A program made the position numbers and the translations under genes. Of a stretch of DNA of 64,000 bases, positions 21,213 through 30,978 are shown piece by piece (position 1 is the first letter of the stretch; each line of letters starts with the position of its first letter). Under the pieces are notes generated by a model. That model did no database searches. It was not told where the DNA came from and worked only from the letters and a program-made list of their open reading frames with translations. Source of the DNA: Methylomonas sp. ZR1 (GTDB taxonomy: Bacteria > Pseudomonadota > Gammaproteobacteria > Methylococcales > Methylomonadaceae); NCBI RefSeq assembly GCF_013141865.1, contig NZ_RCST01000001.1:4588001-4652000 (forward strand). Direction: 5' to 3'.

Positions 21213-22700
21213 ATGGCCGAATTAGAAACCCAAGGCGGACAAGGCGCAACACAAACCCTGGAGTTGGACGATTTTTCCGCATTATTGTCCAAGGAGTTCA
21301 AGCCAGGCACCGAGGCAGCCAATCAGGTCAATACCGCAGTAACAACGTTGGCGCAATATGCGTTACAGGATGTTTCCAAAGTATCCGACGATGCCATTAA
21401 AACGATCCAGTCGATTATCGCCAGCCTGGATCAGAAAATCACCGAACAATTGAATCTCGTCATACACCATCCCGATTTTCAAAAACTGGAAGGCGCCTGG
21501 CGCGGCTTGCATTACTTGGTCAACAACACCGAAACCGACGAAATGTTGAAAATTCGCGTGTTGAATATCACCAAAAACGAGTTGGGTAAAACCCTGAAAA
21601 AGTTCAAAGGTACCGCCTGGGACCAAAGCCCGCTGTTCAAAAAACTGTACGAAGAAGAATACGGCACGTTTGGCGGCGAACCCTTCGGTTGCTTGGTGGG
21701 CGACTACCATTTCGATCACAGTCCGCAAGATGTGGAATTGTTGGGCGAGATGGCAAAAATCAGTGCCTCCGCGCATACCCCGTTCATTTCCGGCGTGGCG
21801 CCATCGGTGCTGCAAATGGAAAGTTGGTCCGAATTGGCCAATCCGCGTGATTTGACCAAAATTTTTCAAACGCCGGAATACGCGGCTTGGCGCTCGTTGC
21901 GCGAGTCCGAAGATTCCCGTTACCTCGGTTTGGCTATGCCGCGCTTCCTGAGCCGTTTACCTTATGGCTCGAAAACCGATCCGGTCGAAGAGTTTGATTT
22001 CGAGGAAGATACCTCGGGCGCTGATAGCAGTAAATATACGTGGTCTAACGCGGCTTACGCGATGGCAGTCAACATCAATCGCTCGTTCAAATATTACGGC
22101 TGGTGTTCGCAGATTCGCGGTATTGAATCCGGTGGCGCAGTGGAAGGATTACCGGTGCATTCGTTTCCGACCGATGAAGGCGGCGTCGACATGAAGTGCC
22201 CGACCGAGATCGCCATTACCGACCGCCGTGAAGCGGAATTGGCCAAAAGCGGTTTCATGCCCTTGTTGCACAAAAAAAATACCGATTTCGCCGCGTTCAT
22301 CGGTGCGCAATCGCTGCAAAAACCGGCTGAATACACCGATCCGGATGCCACCGCCAACGCCAACTTGGCTGCGCGCCTGCCGTATTTGTTTGCTACCTGC
22401 CGGTTTGCGCACTATCTGAAATGCATCGTTCGAGACAAAATCGGATCGTTCAAGGAGCGCCAAGACATGCAGGCGTGGTTGAACACCTGGATCAGCCAAT
22501 ACGTGTTGACCAATCCAGCAGTGGCCACCGAAAAAGACAAAGCGCGTCGGCCATTGGCCGGTGCGGAAGTGGTGGTCGAGGAAGTCGAGGGTAATCCTGG
22601 ATATTATCAATCTAAGTTTTTCCTTAGACCGCACTATCAGTTGGAAGGGTTGACGGTTTCCTTGCGACTGACATCTAAATTACCGTCGCAAAAAGGTTAA
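21213..22700 (+). CDS. tssC: T6SS sheath large subunit TssC
   Basis: A 495-residue TssC (VipB/ImpC). The conserved EGAWRGLHYLV, YGTFGGEPFGCLVGDYHFDH and LRLTSKLP ending identify it. It interlocks with TssB in the sheath. It is directly downstream of tssB (3-nt gap), the usual order, and shares its codon usage. Confidence 0.97.
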   Translation: MAELETQGGQGATQTLELDDFSALLSKEFKPGTEAANQVNTAVTTLAQYALQDVSKVSDDAIKTIQSIIASLDQKITEQLNLVIHHPDFQKLEGAWRGLHYLVNNTETDEMLKIRVLNITKNELGKTLKKFKGTAWDQSPLFKKLYEEEYGTFGGEPFGCLVGDYHFDHSPQDVELLGEMAKISASAHTPFISGVAPSVLQMESWSELANPRDLTKIFQTPEYAAWRSLRESEDSRYLGLAMPRFLSRLPYGSKTDPVEEFDFEEDTSGADSSKYTWSNAAYAMAVNINRSFKYYGWCSQIRGIESGGAVEGLPVHSFPTDEGGVDMKCPTEIAITDRREAELAKSGFMPLLHKKNTDFAAFIGAQSLQKPAEYTDPDATANANLAARLPYLFATCRFAHYLKCIVRDKIGSFKERQDMQAWLNTWISQYVLTNPAVATEKDKARRPLAGAEVVVEEVEGNPGYYQSKFFLRPHYQLEGLTVSLRLTSKLPSQKG

Positions 22701-22866
22701 GTCCTATTCGTTGAATAAGGCTAGGAAGTACGCTATTTGCCGGGGCAGCAATACGAAATTCCCGGCGGTGGCGGTTAGTCGTTTTATATCCCGGCTTGCC
22801 GGAGCTGTAAATCTGTGGGTGGATGCCCGTTTGTATTTTTATCACTAACTTCGAAAGGAGAGCACT

Positions 22867-23349
22867 ATGATCTTATTAAAATTCGCGACCGAAATTAAAG
22901 GCGATAGCACCGTAGCCAGCCATACGGACTGGATTACCGTAGACAGTTTGCAAATGGGCGTAGGTCGTGCCATTTCGACCAGCGGCGTCGGCAAAGACCG
23001 CGATACCAGCAATCCTTCGTTTTCCGAAGTCACCCTGACTAAAAGCATGGACATCGCGTCCGTCGACCTGTGGATGCAGTCCATCTGCGGCAAAAGCTTG
23101 GGTACAGCAACATTCCATTTCATCCAAACCGGCGGCGCGGATGCCAAGGGTCAAGTGTATCTGGAAATCGAACTGGCCGACGCTATCATCAGCGGCTACA
23201 GCCAATCCAGCGGCGGTGACCGCCCTCACGAGAGCATATCCATCAACTTCAACGAAGTTAAAATGAAGTACAACACTTTCGGCGAAGGCGAAGCACCAGC
23301 CGCCGGCGCATTCAAAGGTTGGAACTTGATGAAAAACGAAACCGTGTAA
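22867..23349 (+). CDS. hcp: T6SS inner-tube protein Hcp (TssD)
   Basis: A 160-residue Hcp, the ring-forming tube subunit that is also an exported effector carrier. It opens with a lysine-poor MILLKFATEIKGDS and has the family segments TLTKSMDIASVDLW and FNEVKMKYN near the end. GAAAGGAG stands 7 nt before the ATG. It follows a 166-nt spacer after tssC and is closed by a terminator-like hairpin, an arrangement that would allow hcp to be made in excess of the structural genes around it. Confidence 0.96.
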   Translation: MILLKFATEIKGDSTVASHTDWITVDSLQMGVGRAISTSGVGKDRDTSNPSFSEVTLTKSMDIASVDLWMQSICGKSLGTATFHFIQTGGADAKGQVYLEIELADAIISGYSQSSGGDRPHESISINFNEVKMKYNTFGEGEAPAAGAFKGWNLMKNETV

Positions 23350-23356
23350 TCCCCGA

Positions 23357-23390
23357 CCCCGGTGGAATCAACACCACTGGGGTTATTTTT
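23357..23390 (+). terminator. Terminator/attenuator after hcp
   Basis: A 9-bp stem CCCCGGTGG / CCACTGGGG (one G-T wobble) with an 8-nt loop, followed by TTATTTTT. It sits 8 nt after the hcp stop and 20 nt before the tagJ start. It is likely partial, so that hcp mRNA dominates while some transcription continues into tagJ-tssH. Confidence 0.75.
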
Positions 23391-23409
23391 GCACTCATCG
23401 GAGAATCGT

Positions 23410-24216
23410 ATGCAGGATGTTTCACGTCTTATCGCCGAAGGCGAGCTGGATGCGGCATTGCAGCAAACCCAGCAGTACATCAGGCAAAATCCGGCCGATC
23501 CTAAATCGCGGATCCTGCTGTTTCAGCTGTATTGCGTGCAGGGCCTTTGGGATAAGGCGCTAAATCAACTTAATGTGTTGCGCGACTTGGATGCCTCCAC
23601 CTTGTTGATGGTTAGTACTTACGAACAAGTTTTACTCTGTGAAGCCTTACGTAAGGACGTGTTTGCCGCACGCAAAACGCCTTTGATTTTTGGCGAGCCG
23701 CCAGCATGGTTGGCTTTACTGTTAGAAGCGCTAATACGGGAAAACAGCGGCGATTTTCAGCAGGCCGTGGCATTACGAACTGAGGCCTTACAGCAGGCGC
23801 CGGCTACCGCTGGAGCGTTGGACGGTACGCCGTTTGAATGGTTAGCAGACGCTGATAGCCGTTTGGGACCGGTGTTGGAGGCTGTCGTCAATGGCCGCTA
23901 TTACTGGGTGCCGTTTATGCAGATCAGCAAAATACAGCTGGAAAAACCCACCGATTTACGCGATTTGGTATGGATACCGGCGCAATTTACCTGGATCAAT
24001 GGTGGCGAAGCCAGCGGCTTGATACCTTGCCGTTATCCGGGTTCGGAAGCCGACTCGGACGCTCGCATCCGCCTGTCCCGTTTAACCGAATGGAATGAAG
24101 TCGCAGACGGTTTAATGCATGGCAAGGGGCAGCGCCTATTGGCCACCGACGTCGACGATTACGCGCTGTTAGATGTCCGTACTATTGAATTCAATGCGCC
24201 GGCAGGGCTGGAATAA
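23410..24216 (+). CDS. tagJ: T6SS accessory protein TagJ (ImpE family)
   Basis: A 268-residue ImpE/SciE-family protein. Its N-terminal part is a TPR-like helical region (about 1-140, beginning with the segment LIAEGELDAALQQTQQYI). The C-terminal half has the family segments DSRLGPVLEAVVNGRYYWVP and LRDLVWIPAQF. In Pseudomonas TagJ binds the TssB N-terminus and modulates ClpV action. ATG 23410 has GGAG 7 nt upstream. An ATG 48 nt earlier lies inside the hcp terminator and was rejected. The stop overlaps the tssE start (TAATG). Confidence 0.9.
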   Translation: MQDVSRLIAEGELDAALQQTQQYIRQNPADPKSRILLFQLYCVQGLWDKALNQLNVLRDLDASTLLMVSTYEQVLLCEALRKDVFAARKTPLIFGEPPAWLALLLEALIRENSGDFQQAVALRTEALQQAPATAGALDGTPFEWLADADSRLGPVLEAVVNGRYYWVPFMQISKIQLEKPTDLRDLVWIPAQFTWINGGEASGLIPCRYPGSEADSDARIRLSRLTEWNEVADGLMHGKGQRLLATDVDDYALLDVRTIEFNAPAGLE

Positions 24217-24719
24217 TGGCCGATTTACTGCACGCGGAACGTCTCCAACCGTCCTTGCTGGATCGGTTGACCGACGAAGCTCCCGACAAACGCGCGGAAA
24301 CCCGCGAGCAACGTGTCATGTCTCTGCGCCAGTTGCGGCAGAGCGTATTGCGCGATTTAAGCTGGCTGCTGAATACCGCAGCGTTCGAGAGCATGGTCAA
24401 TTTGACCGACTATCCGTTTGTGGCTCGTTCCGTATTGAATTACGGGACACCGGTCTTGTCCGGCGTATCGCTGACCGGGATTGACGTTAAAAAGATCGAA
24501 CGTAAAGTCCGGCAGGCAATTAACGATTTCGAGCCCAGAATCTTGGCGGACTCGCTGTCGGTAGAATTGGCAAAAGCCGATGATCAAATGAATCACAAGG
24601 CACTGTCGTTTCGTATCGAAGGCGATTTGTGGGCGCAGCCGTTGCCGATACATTTATACATTCGCAGCGACCTGGATCTGGAAACCGGCGAAATCAGCGT
24701 CAAGGAACTGGACGGTTAA
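24216..24719 (+). CDS. tssE: T6SS baseplate protein TssE (gp25-like)
   Basis: A 167-residue TssE, a homologue of phage T4 gp25, which starts sheath assembly at the baseplate. It has the family start with LQPSLLDRLTD, the central RDLSWLLNT and YPFVARSVLNYG, and an acidic basal motif near the end (DLDLETGEISV). It is coupled to tagJ by a one-base overlap and ends 2 nt before tssF. Confidence 0.95.
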   Translation: MADLLHAERLQPSLLDRLTDEAPDKRAETREQRVMSLRQLRQSVLRDLSWLLNTAAFESMVNLTDYPFVARSVLNYGTPVLSGVSLTGIDVKKIERKVRQAINDFEPRILADSLSVELAKADDQMNHKALSFRIEGDLWAQPLPIHLYIRSDLDLETGEISVKELDG

Positions 24720-24721
24720 CC

Positions 24722-26608
24722 ATGGATCCCCGGCTGCTTAAATACTATAACCGCGAGTTGCAATACGTCCGTGAAGTAGGCGCGGAGTTTGCCGCAGAGT
24801 TTCCGAAAATAGCCAATCGCTTGGGCTTGGATACTTTCGAATGTTCCGACCCGTATGTAGAGCGCTTATTCGAAGGCTTCGCTTTTATGGCGGCTCGGGT
24901 GCAATTGAAGGTCGACTCCGAGTTTCCCAACTTTACCCAGCAATTATTGCAGATTATCTATCCGCACTATTTGTCGGCTACGCCATCGATGACGGTGGTG
25001 GAGATGAGACCCGATTTTGCCGAAGCGGCTCTGGCAGACGGGATCACGATAGCCAAGGATACGGTGTTGCGCAGCCAGATCGCCAGAGGCGAACAAACGG
25101 CCTGCGAGTACCGTACTGCGCAAGACTTGCAACTGTTACCGTTGCAGATAGGCCAAATTGAATATCTGCCGAGTCTGGCTGCCGTGTCCAGTCGCGGCTT
25201 GACGGCCAAACATTTTCGCGGACCGGTCAAAGCGGCCTTACGTATCGTCTTGAATAGTGTGGGCGGTTTAAAGTTCAACGAAATCGCCCTGGACCGGCTG
25301 CCGTTGTTTCTGCGCGGTGTCGGCAATATCCCGTATCGCTTGTACGAACAACTGTTGGCAAATGTAAGCGGCATCGTCGGCAGTTTCCATAACGGGGTCT
25401 CGACGGAAATTCGCACGCTGTCTGCTGGGGGGGTACGCGGTCTGGGGTTCGAACCGGACGAGGCTTTACTCAGACAGACGCCGCGCTCGTTCGACGGTTA
25501 TCGAATATTGCAGGAATATTTCGCATTCCCGGACCGTTACCTGTTTGTCGAACTCGGTGGACTGGGAGAGCTAGCAAGTAACTGTGACAGTGAACAGATT
25601 GAGTTGTTCGTGCTATTCGACCGCAGCGAACCGCAACTGATTAATGTGTTGGATCAGAACAATTTGGCCTTGTTCTGCGTGCCGGCTATCAATTTGTTCC
25701 CTAAACGTGCCGACCGGATCCATATCGACCAGCGTCAGTCTGAATATCACATCGTGGTGGATCGCAGTAGGCCGATGGATTATGAAGTGCATAGCGTCAA
25801 TGAAGCCACCGGTTTCGGTGCCGATCAGGAGAGCGAACAGGCCTTTCTGCCTTTTTACGGTTCTAAAGCGTCCTACCAGCACGCCGGGGAAACTGCGTTT
25901 TTCAGCTTACGGCGATTGAATCGCGTGCTGTCTTCAAATCAACGTCGCAAGGGCGTGCGTTCCAGTTATATCGGCAGCGAAGTTTTTGTGTCCTTGGTCG
26001 ATGCGGCCCAGGCGCCGTATTCCGGCAAGTTGGCGCAATTGGGGCTGGATACCTTATGTACCAATCGTGATTTGCCGCTGGTGATGCCGGTAGGCCAAGG
26101 TGATACCGATTTTACCTTGCAAGTTAGTGCGCCGGTGAAATCGGTGCGTTGTATCGCCGGCCCGACCCGGCCGCTGCCGGCTGCGTATGAGGCGGATACT
26201 GTGTGGCGCCTGATCAATCATTTGTCACTGAACTATCTGTCGCTGCTGGATACCGATGCCAAGAGCGGTGCGGCGGCATTGCGTGAATTGTTGGGCCTGT
26301 ATGCCGACCAGCGCGAACCGGCCATCAAGAAACAGGTTGAGGGCGTGCTTTCCGTTGCTGCGAAAAATGTGGTCAGACGAATTGATGCCAAGGGGCCGAT
26401 GGTGTTTGGGCGCGGCTTGGAAATTACCGTCATGCTGGACGAGTCGGCGTTTGAAGGTGGCGGCTATTTTCTGTTGGCAACGGTATTGGAGCGGTTTTTC
26501 GCTCGGTATGTATCGATCAATTCTTTCGTCGAGACGGTGATACGTACCAGCGACCGCGGTGAAGTGGCGCGTTGGCCTGCGAGGATGGGATGTCGCCACA
26601 CGATTTAA
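24722..26608 (+). CDS. tssF: T6SS baseplate protein TssF
   Basis: A 628-residue TssF (ImpG/VasA). The start MDPRLLKYYNRELQYVR is typical, and further signatures are EFPKIANRLGLD, LQIIYPHYLSATPSM and the C-terminal GRGLEITVMLDE. With TssG it forms the baseplate wedge. The ATG at 24722 was chosen over a longer open frame running back into tssE. The 3' end overlaps tssG by 19 nt. Confidence 0.96.
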   Translation: MDPRLLKYYNRELQYVREVGAEFAAEFPKIANRLGLDTFECSDPYVERLFEGFAFMAARVQLKVDSEFPNFTQQLLQIIYPHYLSATPSMTVVEMRPDFAEAALADGITIAKDTVLRSQIARGEQTACEYRTAQDLQLLPLQIGQIEYLPSLAAVSSRGLTAKHFRGPVKAALRIVLNSVGGLKFNEIALDRLPLFLRGVGNIPYRLYEQLLANVSGIVGSFHNGVSTEIRTLSAGGVRGLGFEPDEALLRQTPRSFDGYRILQEYFAFPDRYLFVELGGLGELASNCDSEQIELFVLFDRSEPQLINVLDQNNLALFCVPAINLFPKRADRIHIDQRQSEYHIVVDRSRPMDYEVHSVNEATGFGADQESEQAFLPFYGSKASYQHAGETAFFSLRRLNRVLSSNQRRKGVRSSYIGSEVFVSLVDAAQAPYSGKLAQLGLDTLCTNRDLPLVMPVGQGDTDFTLQVSAPVKSVRCIAGPTRPLPAAYEADTVWRLINHLSLNYLSLLDTDAKSGAAALRELLGLYADQREPAIKKQVEGVLSVAAKNVVRRIDAKGPMVFGRGLEITVMLDESAFEGGGYFLLATVLERFFARYVSINSFVETVIRTSDRGEVARWPARMGCRHTI

Positions 26609-27645
26609 TCGGTGAATTGACGAAGGATGCGTCGCGCTTCGATTTTTTCGAGGCGGTGCGGTTAATCGAATGTCTGAATAGCGATAAGCCGCGTTTCGGT
26701 ACCAGTGTAAAAGCGGCTGACGATGCCGTGCGTTTTTCCCAGGAGCCGGAACTGGAATTTCCTGCTACCGCTGTCGATTACTATTCGCCGGGCGGGACGG
26801 GGCTGGGTAAACCGAGATTGGCGGTGAATTTTATGGGTTTGTTCGGTCCCAACGGCCCGCTGCCGCTGCATTTGACCGAGTATGCCCGAGAACGGCAGCG
26901 CCACCATCACGATCCGACCTTTGCTCGTTTTGCCGATGTTTTTCATCATCGCATGATTAGTTTGTTTTACCGGGCCTGGGCCAATGCCCGCCCGGAAGTG
27001 CATTACGACCGGCCGGATACAGACCGCTTTGGTTTTTACGTGGGTGCCATGCTGGGTATTTCCGGGGCGCCGTTTCAGAACCGGGACGCACTGACCGACC
27101 GAGGCAAATTGTTTTATGCCGGGCATTTTGCCGCGCAGACCAAACATCCAGGGGGTTTACAGGCCATTGTCTCGGATATTTTTAAAGTGCCGGTCCGCGT
27201 CGCCGAATTTGTTGGCGAATGGATGGACATTCAACCCCGTGAGCAAACTCGTTTGGGCTGGAGCAAAGACACCTGTTCTCTGGGGAGCTCTGTTGTGATC
27301 GGCGCTAGCGTTTGGGGTTGCCAGCATAAGTTTCGTGTCGTTATCGGGCCGTTGCGTCGCAGCCTATATTTGGCCTTGCTGCCGGGTGGGGCGTTATTGC
27401 CCAAGTTGGTGGCCATCGTCCGCAATTATGTCGGCGACGAAATGGTCTGGGACGCACAATTGATTTTGGAAAAAGCCGAAGTACCGGAAGAGCTGGCCTT
27501 AGGAAAACCCGAAACGACCGGCGCGAATAGTATGAACGGCGATGCGCAATTGGGTTGGAGTACTTGGTTGGGACCGCGCCGCGGTGCAGGCGATGCCGAT
27601 GATTTAACGCTTAATCCGTTTATACAGGCTGATGCTGCCTGCTGA
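26590..27645 (+). CDS. tssG: T6SS baseplate protein TssG
   Basis: A 351-residue TssG (ImpH/VasB), partner of TssF in the wedge. It shows FDFFEAVRLIE at the start, NFMGLFGPNGPLPLHLTEYA, HRMISLFYRAWANARP and the C-terminal LGPRRGAGDADDLTL region. The ATG at 26590 follows GAGG by about 7 nt and lies inside tssF. The upstream in-frame ATG would add six residues without family support. Confidence 0.95.
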   Translation: MSPHDLIGELTKDASRFDFFEAVRLIECLNSDKPRFGTSVKAADDAVRFSQEPELEFPATAVDYYSPGGTGLGKPRLAVNFMGLFGPNGPLPLHLTEYARERQRHHHDPTFARFADVFHHRMISLFYRAWANARPEVHYDRPDTDRFGFYVGAMLGISGAPFQNRDALTDRGKLFYAGHFAAQTKHPGGLQAIVSDIFKVPVRVAEFVGEWMDIQPREQTRLGWSKDTCSLGSSVVIGASVWGCQHKFRVVIGPLRRSLYLALLPGGALLPKLVAIVRNYVGDEMVWDAQLILEKAEVPEELALGKPETTGANSMNGDAQLGWSTWLGPRRGAGDADDLTLNPFIQADAAC

Positions 27646-27678
27646 ACCACACTTAAACTTTAGCGAGGAATAAACACC

Positions 27679-30378
27679 ATGGCGGAAATTAGCCGAGTCA
27701 AGTTGTTTGGGAAATTGAACAAGGTTTGTTACAAAGCCGTCGAGGGTGCGACGGTGTTTTGCAAACTAAGAGGCAACCCCTATGTCGAGTTGGTGCATTG
27801 GTTAAGCCAACTGCTACAACTGCAAGACTCCGATTTGCACCGCTTGGTGAAGCATTACGGTTTGGATGCCTCGGTGATTGCCAAGGACGTGACTAACGCG
27901 CTGGACCGCTTGCCGCGCGGTTCTACGGCTATTTCCGATTTTTCGCCGCATATCGAGGATAGTGTCGAACGCGGCTGGGTCTTCGGCACATTGTTGTTCG
28001 GTGAGTCTCAGGTGCGCAGCGGCCATTTATTGGTCGGTATGTTGAAAACCAAATCCTTGCGCAACGAGTTGCTGGGAATTTCCAAAGAGTTCGAAAAACT
28101 CAAACCGGATACGGTTTCCGACGAGTTGCCGAAGATTGTGTCCGGTTCACCCGAAGATGGATTGGTTGCCAATGATGGTTCGCTGGTTGGCGCTACGCCC
28201 GGCGAAGCCAGCGGTGCGATTGCACCGGCAGCGATGGGCAAGCAGGAGGCGCTGAAACAATTTACCGTTGACCTGACCGAGCAGGCGCGTAACGGCAAAA
28301 TAGATCCTATCGTGGGCCGTGAGGAAGAGATTCGGCAGGTCATCGATATTCTGATGCGCCGCCGGCAGAACAATCCGATTCTGACCGGTGAGGCCGGTGT
28401 CGGCAAAACCGCAGTCGTCGAAGGCTTTGCGCTGAAGATCGTCGCCGGCGACGTGCCGCCGTCATTACGCGATGTGAGCTTGCGGACTTTGGATGTCGGC
28501 TTGTTGCAAGCCGGCGCCAGTATGAAAGGCGAATTCGAAAACCGCCTGCGGCAAGTCATCGAAGAAGTGCAAGCCTCGCCAAAACCCATTATTCTGTTTA
28601 TCGACGAAGCCCATACCTTGGTCGGTGCGGGCGGCGCGGCAGGTACCGGCGATGCGGCCAATCTATTAAAACCGGCGCTGGCACGCGGTCAATTGCGTAC
28701 CGTGGCGGCCACTACCTGGGCGGAATATAAAAAACATATCGAAAAAGACCCGGCCTTGACCCGACGTTTTCAGGTCGTGCAAGTGTTGGAGCCTAGCGAA
28801 GCTAAAGCCATCGGCATGATGCGCGGCGTGGTCTCGGTGCAGGAAAAACATCACCAGGTGTTGATTCTGGATGAAGCGCTGGAAGCGGCCGTCAAACTAT
28901 CCCATCGCTATATCCCGGCCCGACAATTACCGGACAAGGCCGTCAGTTTACTGGACACCGCCTGTGCCCGGGTCGGCATCAGCCAACACGCGGTGCCCGC
29001 CGAAGTGGACGACTGCCGTAAACGCATAGAAGCTTTGGAAACTGAGTTGGCGATTATCGGCCGGGAAAAAGCCGTCGGTGTCGAAGTGGCTGCGCGGGAG
29101 CAAGTGGCTAACGAAAAATTGGCTGCCGAACAGGAACGGCTGGCTGGTCTGGAACAGCGTTGGAATGCCGAGAAGGAATTGGTCGGCAAGATTTTGGAAT
29201 TGCGCGGCAAACTCAGATCGGCTGGACACGCTGTCGATACAGCCGAACCGGCGGAAGGCGATGCTGGTAGCGAAGCCAATGATCGCGACGCCTGGCTGAC
29301 CGAATTAAAAGCCTTGCAGGCTCAACTCCACGCACAACAAGGCGAGTCGCCGCTAATTTTGCCAACCGTCGATCAGCAGGCTGTAGGCGCTGTTGTGCAA
29401 GATTGGACCGGCATTCCGGTTGGCCGGATGGTCAAAAATGAAATCGAAACGGTACTGAAGCTGCCGGATTTGCTGGAGCAGCGCATCATCGGCCAACGCC
29501 ACGCACTGGAGATGATAGCCAAGCGCATCCAGACTTCGCGCGCCGGGCTGGATAATCCGAACAAGCCCATCGGCGTATTCATGCTGGCCGGTACTTCCGG
29601 TGTGGGTAAGACCGAAACCGCGTTGGCGCTAGCCGAAACCTTATATGGCGGCGAGCAAAACGTCATCACCATCAACATGAGCGAATACCAGGAAGCGCAT
29701 ACCGTTTCCACCCTGAAAGGCGCGCCTCCGGGCTATGTCGGTTACGGCGAAGGTGGGGTGTTGACCGAAGCGGTAAGGCGCCGCCCCTACAGCGTGGTAT
29801 TGCTGGACGAAGTGGAAAAAGCCCACCCCGATGTGCACGAGATATTCTTCCAGGTGTTCGACAAAGGCTGGATGGAAGACGGCGAAGGTCGGGTGATAGA
29901 TTTCAAAAATACCTTGATCTTGCTGACCACCAATGCCGGCACCGACCTGATTGCCAACTTGTGCAAAGACCCGGATTTAATGCCGGAGCCGGAAGGCATT
30001 GCCAAGGCTTTGCGCGAACCCTTGTTAAAAGTGTTTCCGCCTGCGTTGCTGGGTCGTTTGGTAGTGATTCCGTACTACCCGCTCAACGACGAAATGATAG
30101 GCGCAATCGCCCGGTTGCAATTGGGCCGAATCAAAAAGCGCGTCGAAGAATCGCACAAAGTCCCGTTCAGTTACGACGACGAAGTCATCAAACTGATTGC
30201 CAGTCGCTGCACTGAGTTGGAAAGCGGCGGACGGATGATAGACGCCATTTTGACCAATACCGTGTTGCCGAAGATTAGCGAGGAGTTTTTAACAAGGATG
30301 ATGGAGGGCCGCGAGATTGGGCGGGTACATGTGCAGGTTATTGGTGGGGAGTTTGGCTATGACTTTGAATCTTTGTAA
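27679..30378 (+). CDS. clpV: T6SS ATPase ClpV (TssH)
   Basis: An 899-residue AAA+ unfoldase that disassembles contracted TssBC sheaths. The N-terminal Clp_N-like domain (about 1-160) is followed by the first AAA module, with Walker A GEAGVGKT at 237-244 and LFIDEAHTLVGAGG. Next comes the middle coiled-coil region (about 440-530, Glu/Ala-rich) and the second AAA module, with Walker A GTSGVGKT near 638 and VVLLDEVEKAHPDV. The C-terminal domain ends in YDFESL. ClpV differs from ClpB in its N-terminus, and the location directly after tssG settles the assignment. Confidence 0.96.
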   Translation: MAEISRVKLFGKLNKVCYKAVEGATVFCKLRGNPYVELVHWLSQLLQLQDSDLHRLVKHYGLDASVIAKDVTNALDRLPRGSTAISDFSPHIEDSVERGWVFGTLLFGESQVRSGHLLVGMLKTKSLRNELLGISKEFEKLKPDTVSDELPKIVSGSPEDGLVANDGSLVGATPGEASGAIAPAAMGKQEALKQFTVDLTEQARNGKIDPIVGREEEIRQVIDILMRRRQNNPILTGEAGVGKTAVVEGFALKIVAGDVPPSLRDVSLRTLDVGLLQAGASMKGEFENRLRQVIEEVQASPKPIILFIDEAHTLVGAGGAAGTGDAANLLKPALARGQLRTVAATTWAEYKKHIEKDPALTRRFQVVQVLEPSEAKAIGMMRGVVSVQEKHHQVLILDEALEAAVKLSHRYIPARQLPDKAVSLLDTACARVGISQHAVPAEVDDCRKRIEALETELAIIGREKAVGVEVAAREQVANEKLAAEQERLAGLEQRWNAEKELVGKILELRGKLRSAGHAVDTAEPAEGDAGSEANDRDAWLTELKALQAQLHAQQGESPLILPTVDQQAVGAVVQDWTGIPVGRMVKNEIETVLKLPDLLEQRIIGQRHALEMIAKRIQTSRAGLDNPNKPIGVFMLAGTSGVGKTETALALAETLYGGEQNVITINMSEYQEAHTVSTLKGAPPGYVGYGEGGVLTEAVRRRPYSVVLLDEVEKAHPDVHEIFFQVFDKGWMEDGEGRVIDFKNTLILLTTNAGTDLIANLCKDPDLMPEPEGIAKALREPLLKVFPPALLGRLVVIPYYPLNDEMIGAIARLQLGRIKKRVEESHKVPFSYDDEVIKLIASRCTELESGGRMIDAILTNTVLPKISEEFLTRMMEGREIGRVHVQVIGGEFGYDFESL

Positions 30379-30414
30379 TGCGAATACTAAGAATTTTTTA
30401 TAAGGGAGGTTGAG

Positions 30415-30978
30415 ATGCCAGTATCTAAAAGTGATGCAATCGCGGCAGCCAAGGCGCTTAACGGCTCTGTCAATGCTGTAGTCAATAATGCTAAGTACCA
30501 TGACAAGAGTCATTGGAGCAAGCAGAACGCGATTGCTGCCTTGAATTACAAACCGGTGTGTGGCTACTACTGGAGAAAAGAGGTCAAGGAAAAGTGGACC
30601 AAAAAGGGAGATCAAAGCGATTCAACGTATGAAAAGCCCACGCCCAAGAAGCTCAAGCTGTATACACAGGCGAAGGAAATATCCTTCCACGCTGTCGGGA
30701 TAAACGATTGCTGGAGGCTCCTTAGCCATGCCTTGGGGCAGGCTTCGATAAGTAATGGTGAATTCAGGGAGGGAGATGCCGGCACACGAGTTGTTGTTGC
30801 TACGGAGTTTCCTGAGGGATACGGGGGGTGGACCCTTTACAATGATGAAAGAGGGGACACGCCTTGTGATTATATCGCCGTAGTGATTGAAACAGGCGGC
30901 GGAGCGGCCAACGCGCAAATAGTGACGCACTTTCCCGCATCCAAAAACTACATAGACGGCAAAGCCGTATTGAAATAA
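30415..30978 (+). CDS. Unknown 187-residue protein, candidate T6SS cargo
   Basis: I do not recognise this protein. It begins with an Ala/Asn-rich helical segment (residues 1-35), has no signal peptide or membrane helix, and carries conserved-looking motifs NDCWRLLSHALGQ and FPEGYGGWTLYNDE. GGGAGG stands 5 nt before the ATG, so it is well set for expression. It follows clpV by 36 nt in the payload part of the cluster and is a reasonable effector or accessory candidate by location only. It is more AT-rich than the tss genes. Confidence 0.6.
   Translation: MPVSKSDAIAAAKALNGSVNAVVNNAKYHDKSHWSKQNAIAALNYKPVCGYYWRKEVKEKWTKKGDQSDSTYEKPTPKKLKLYTQAKEISFHAVGINDCWRLLSHALGQASISNGEFREGDAGTRVVVATEFPEGYGGWTLYNDERGDTPCDYIAVVIETGGGAANAQIVTHFPASKNYIDGKAVLK

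Noticed and set aside
24629..24721. N-terminal extension of TssF
   Set aside because: It runs through tssE in another frame; MDPRLLKYYNREL is the conserved start.
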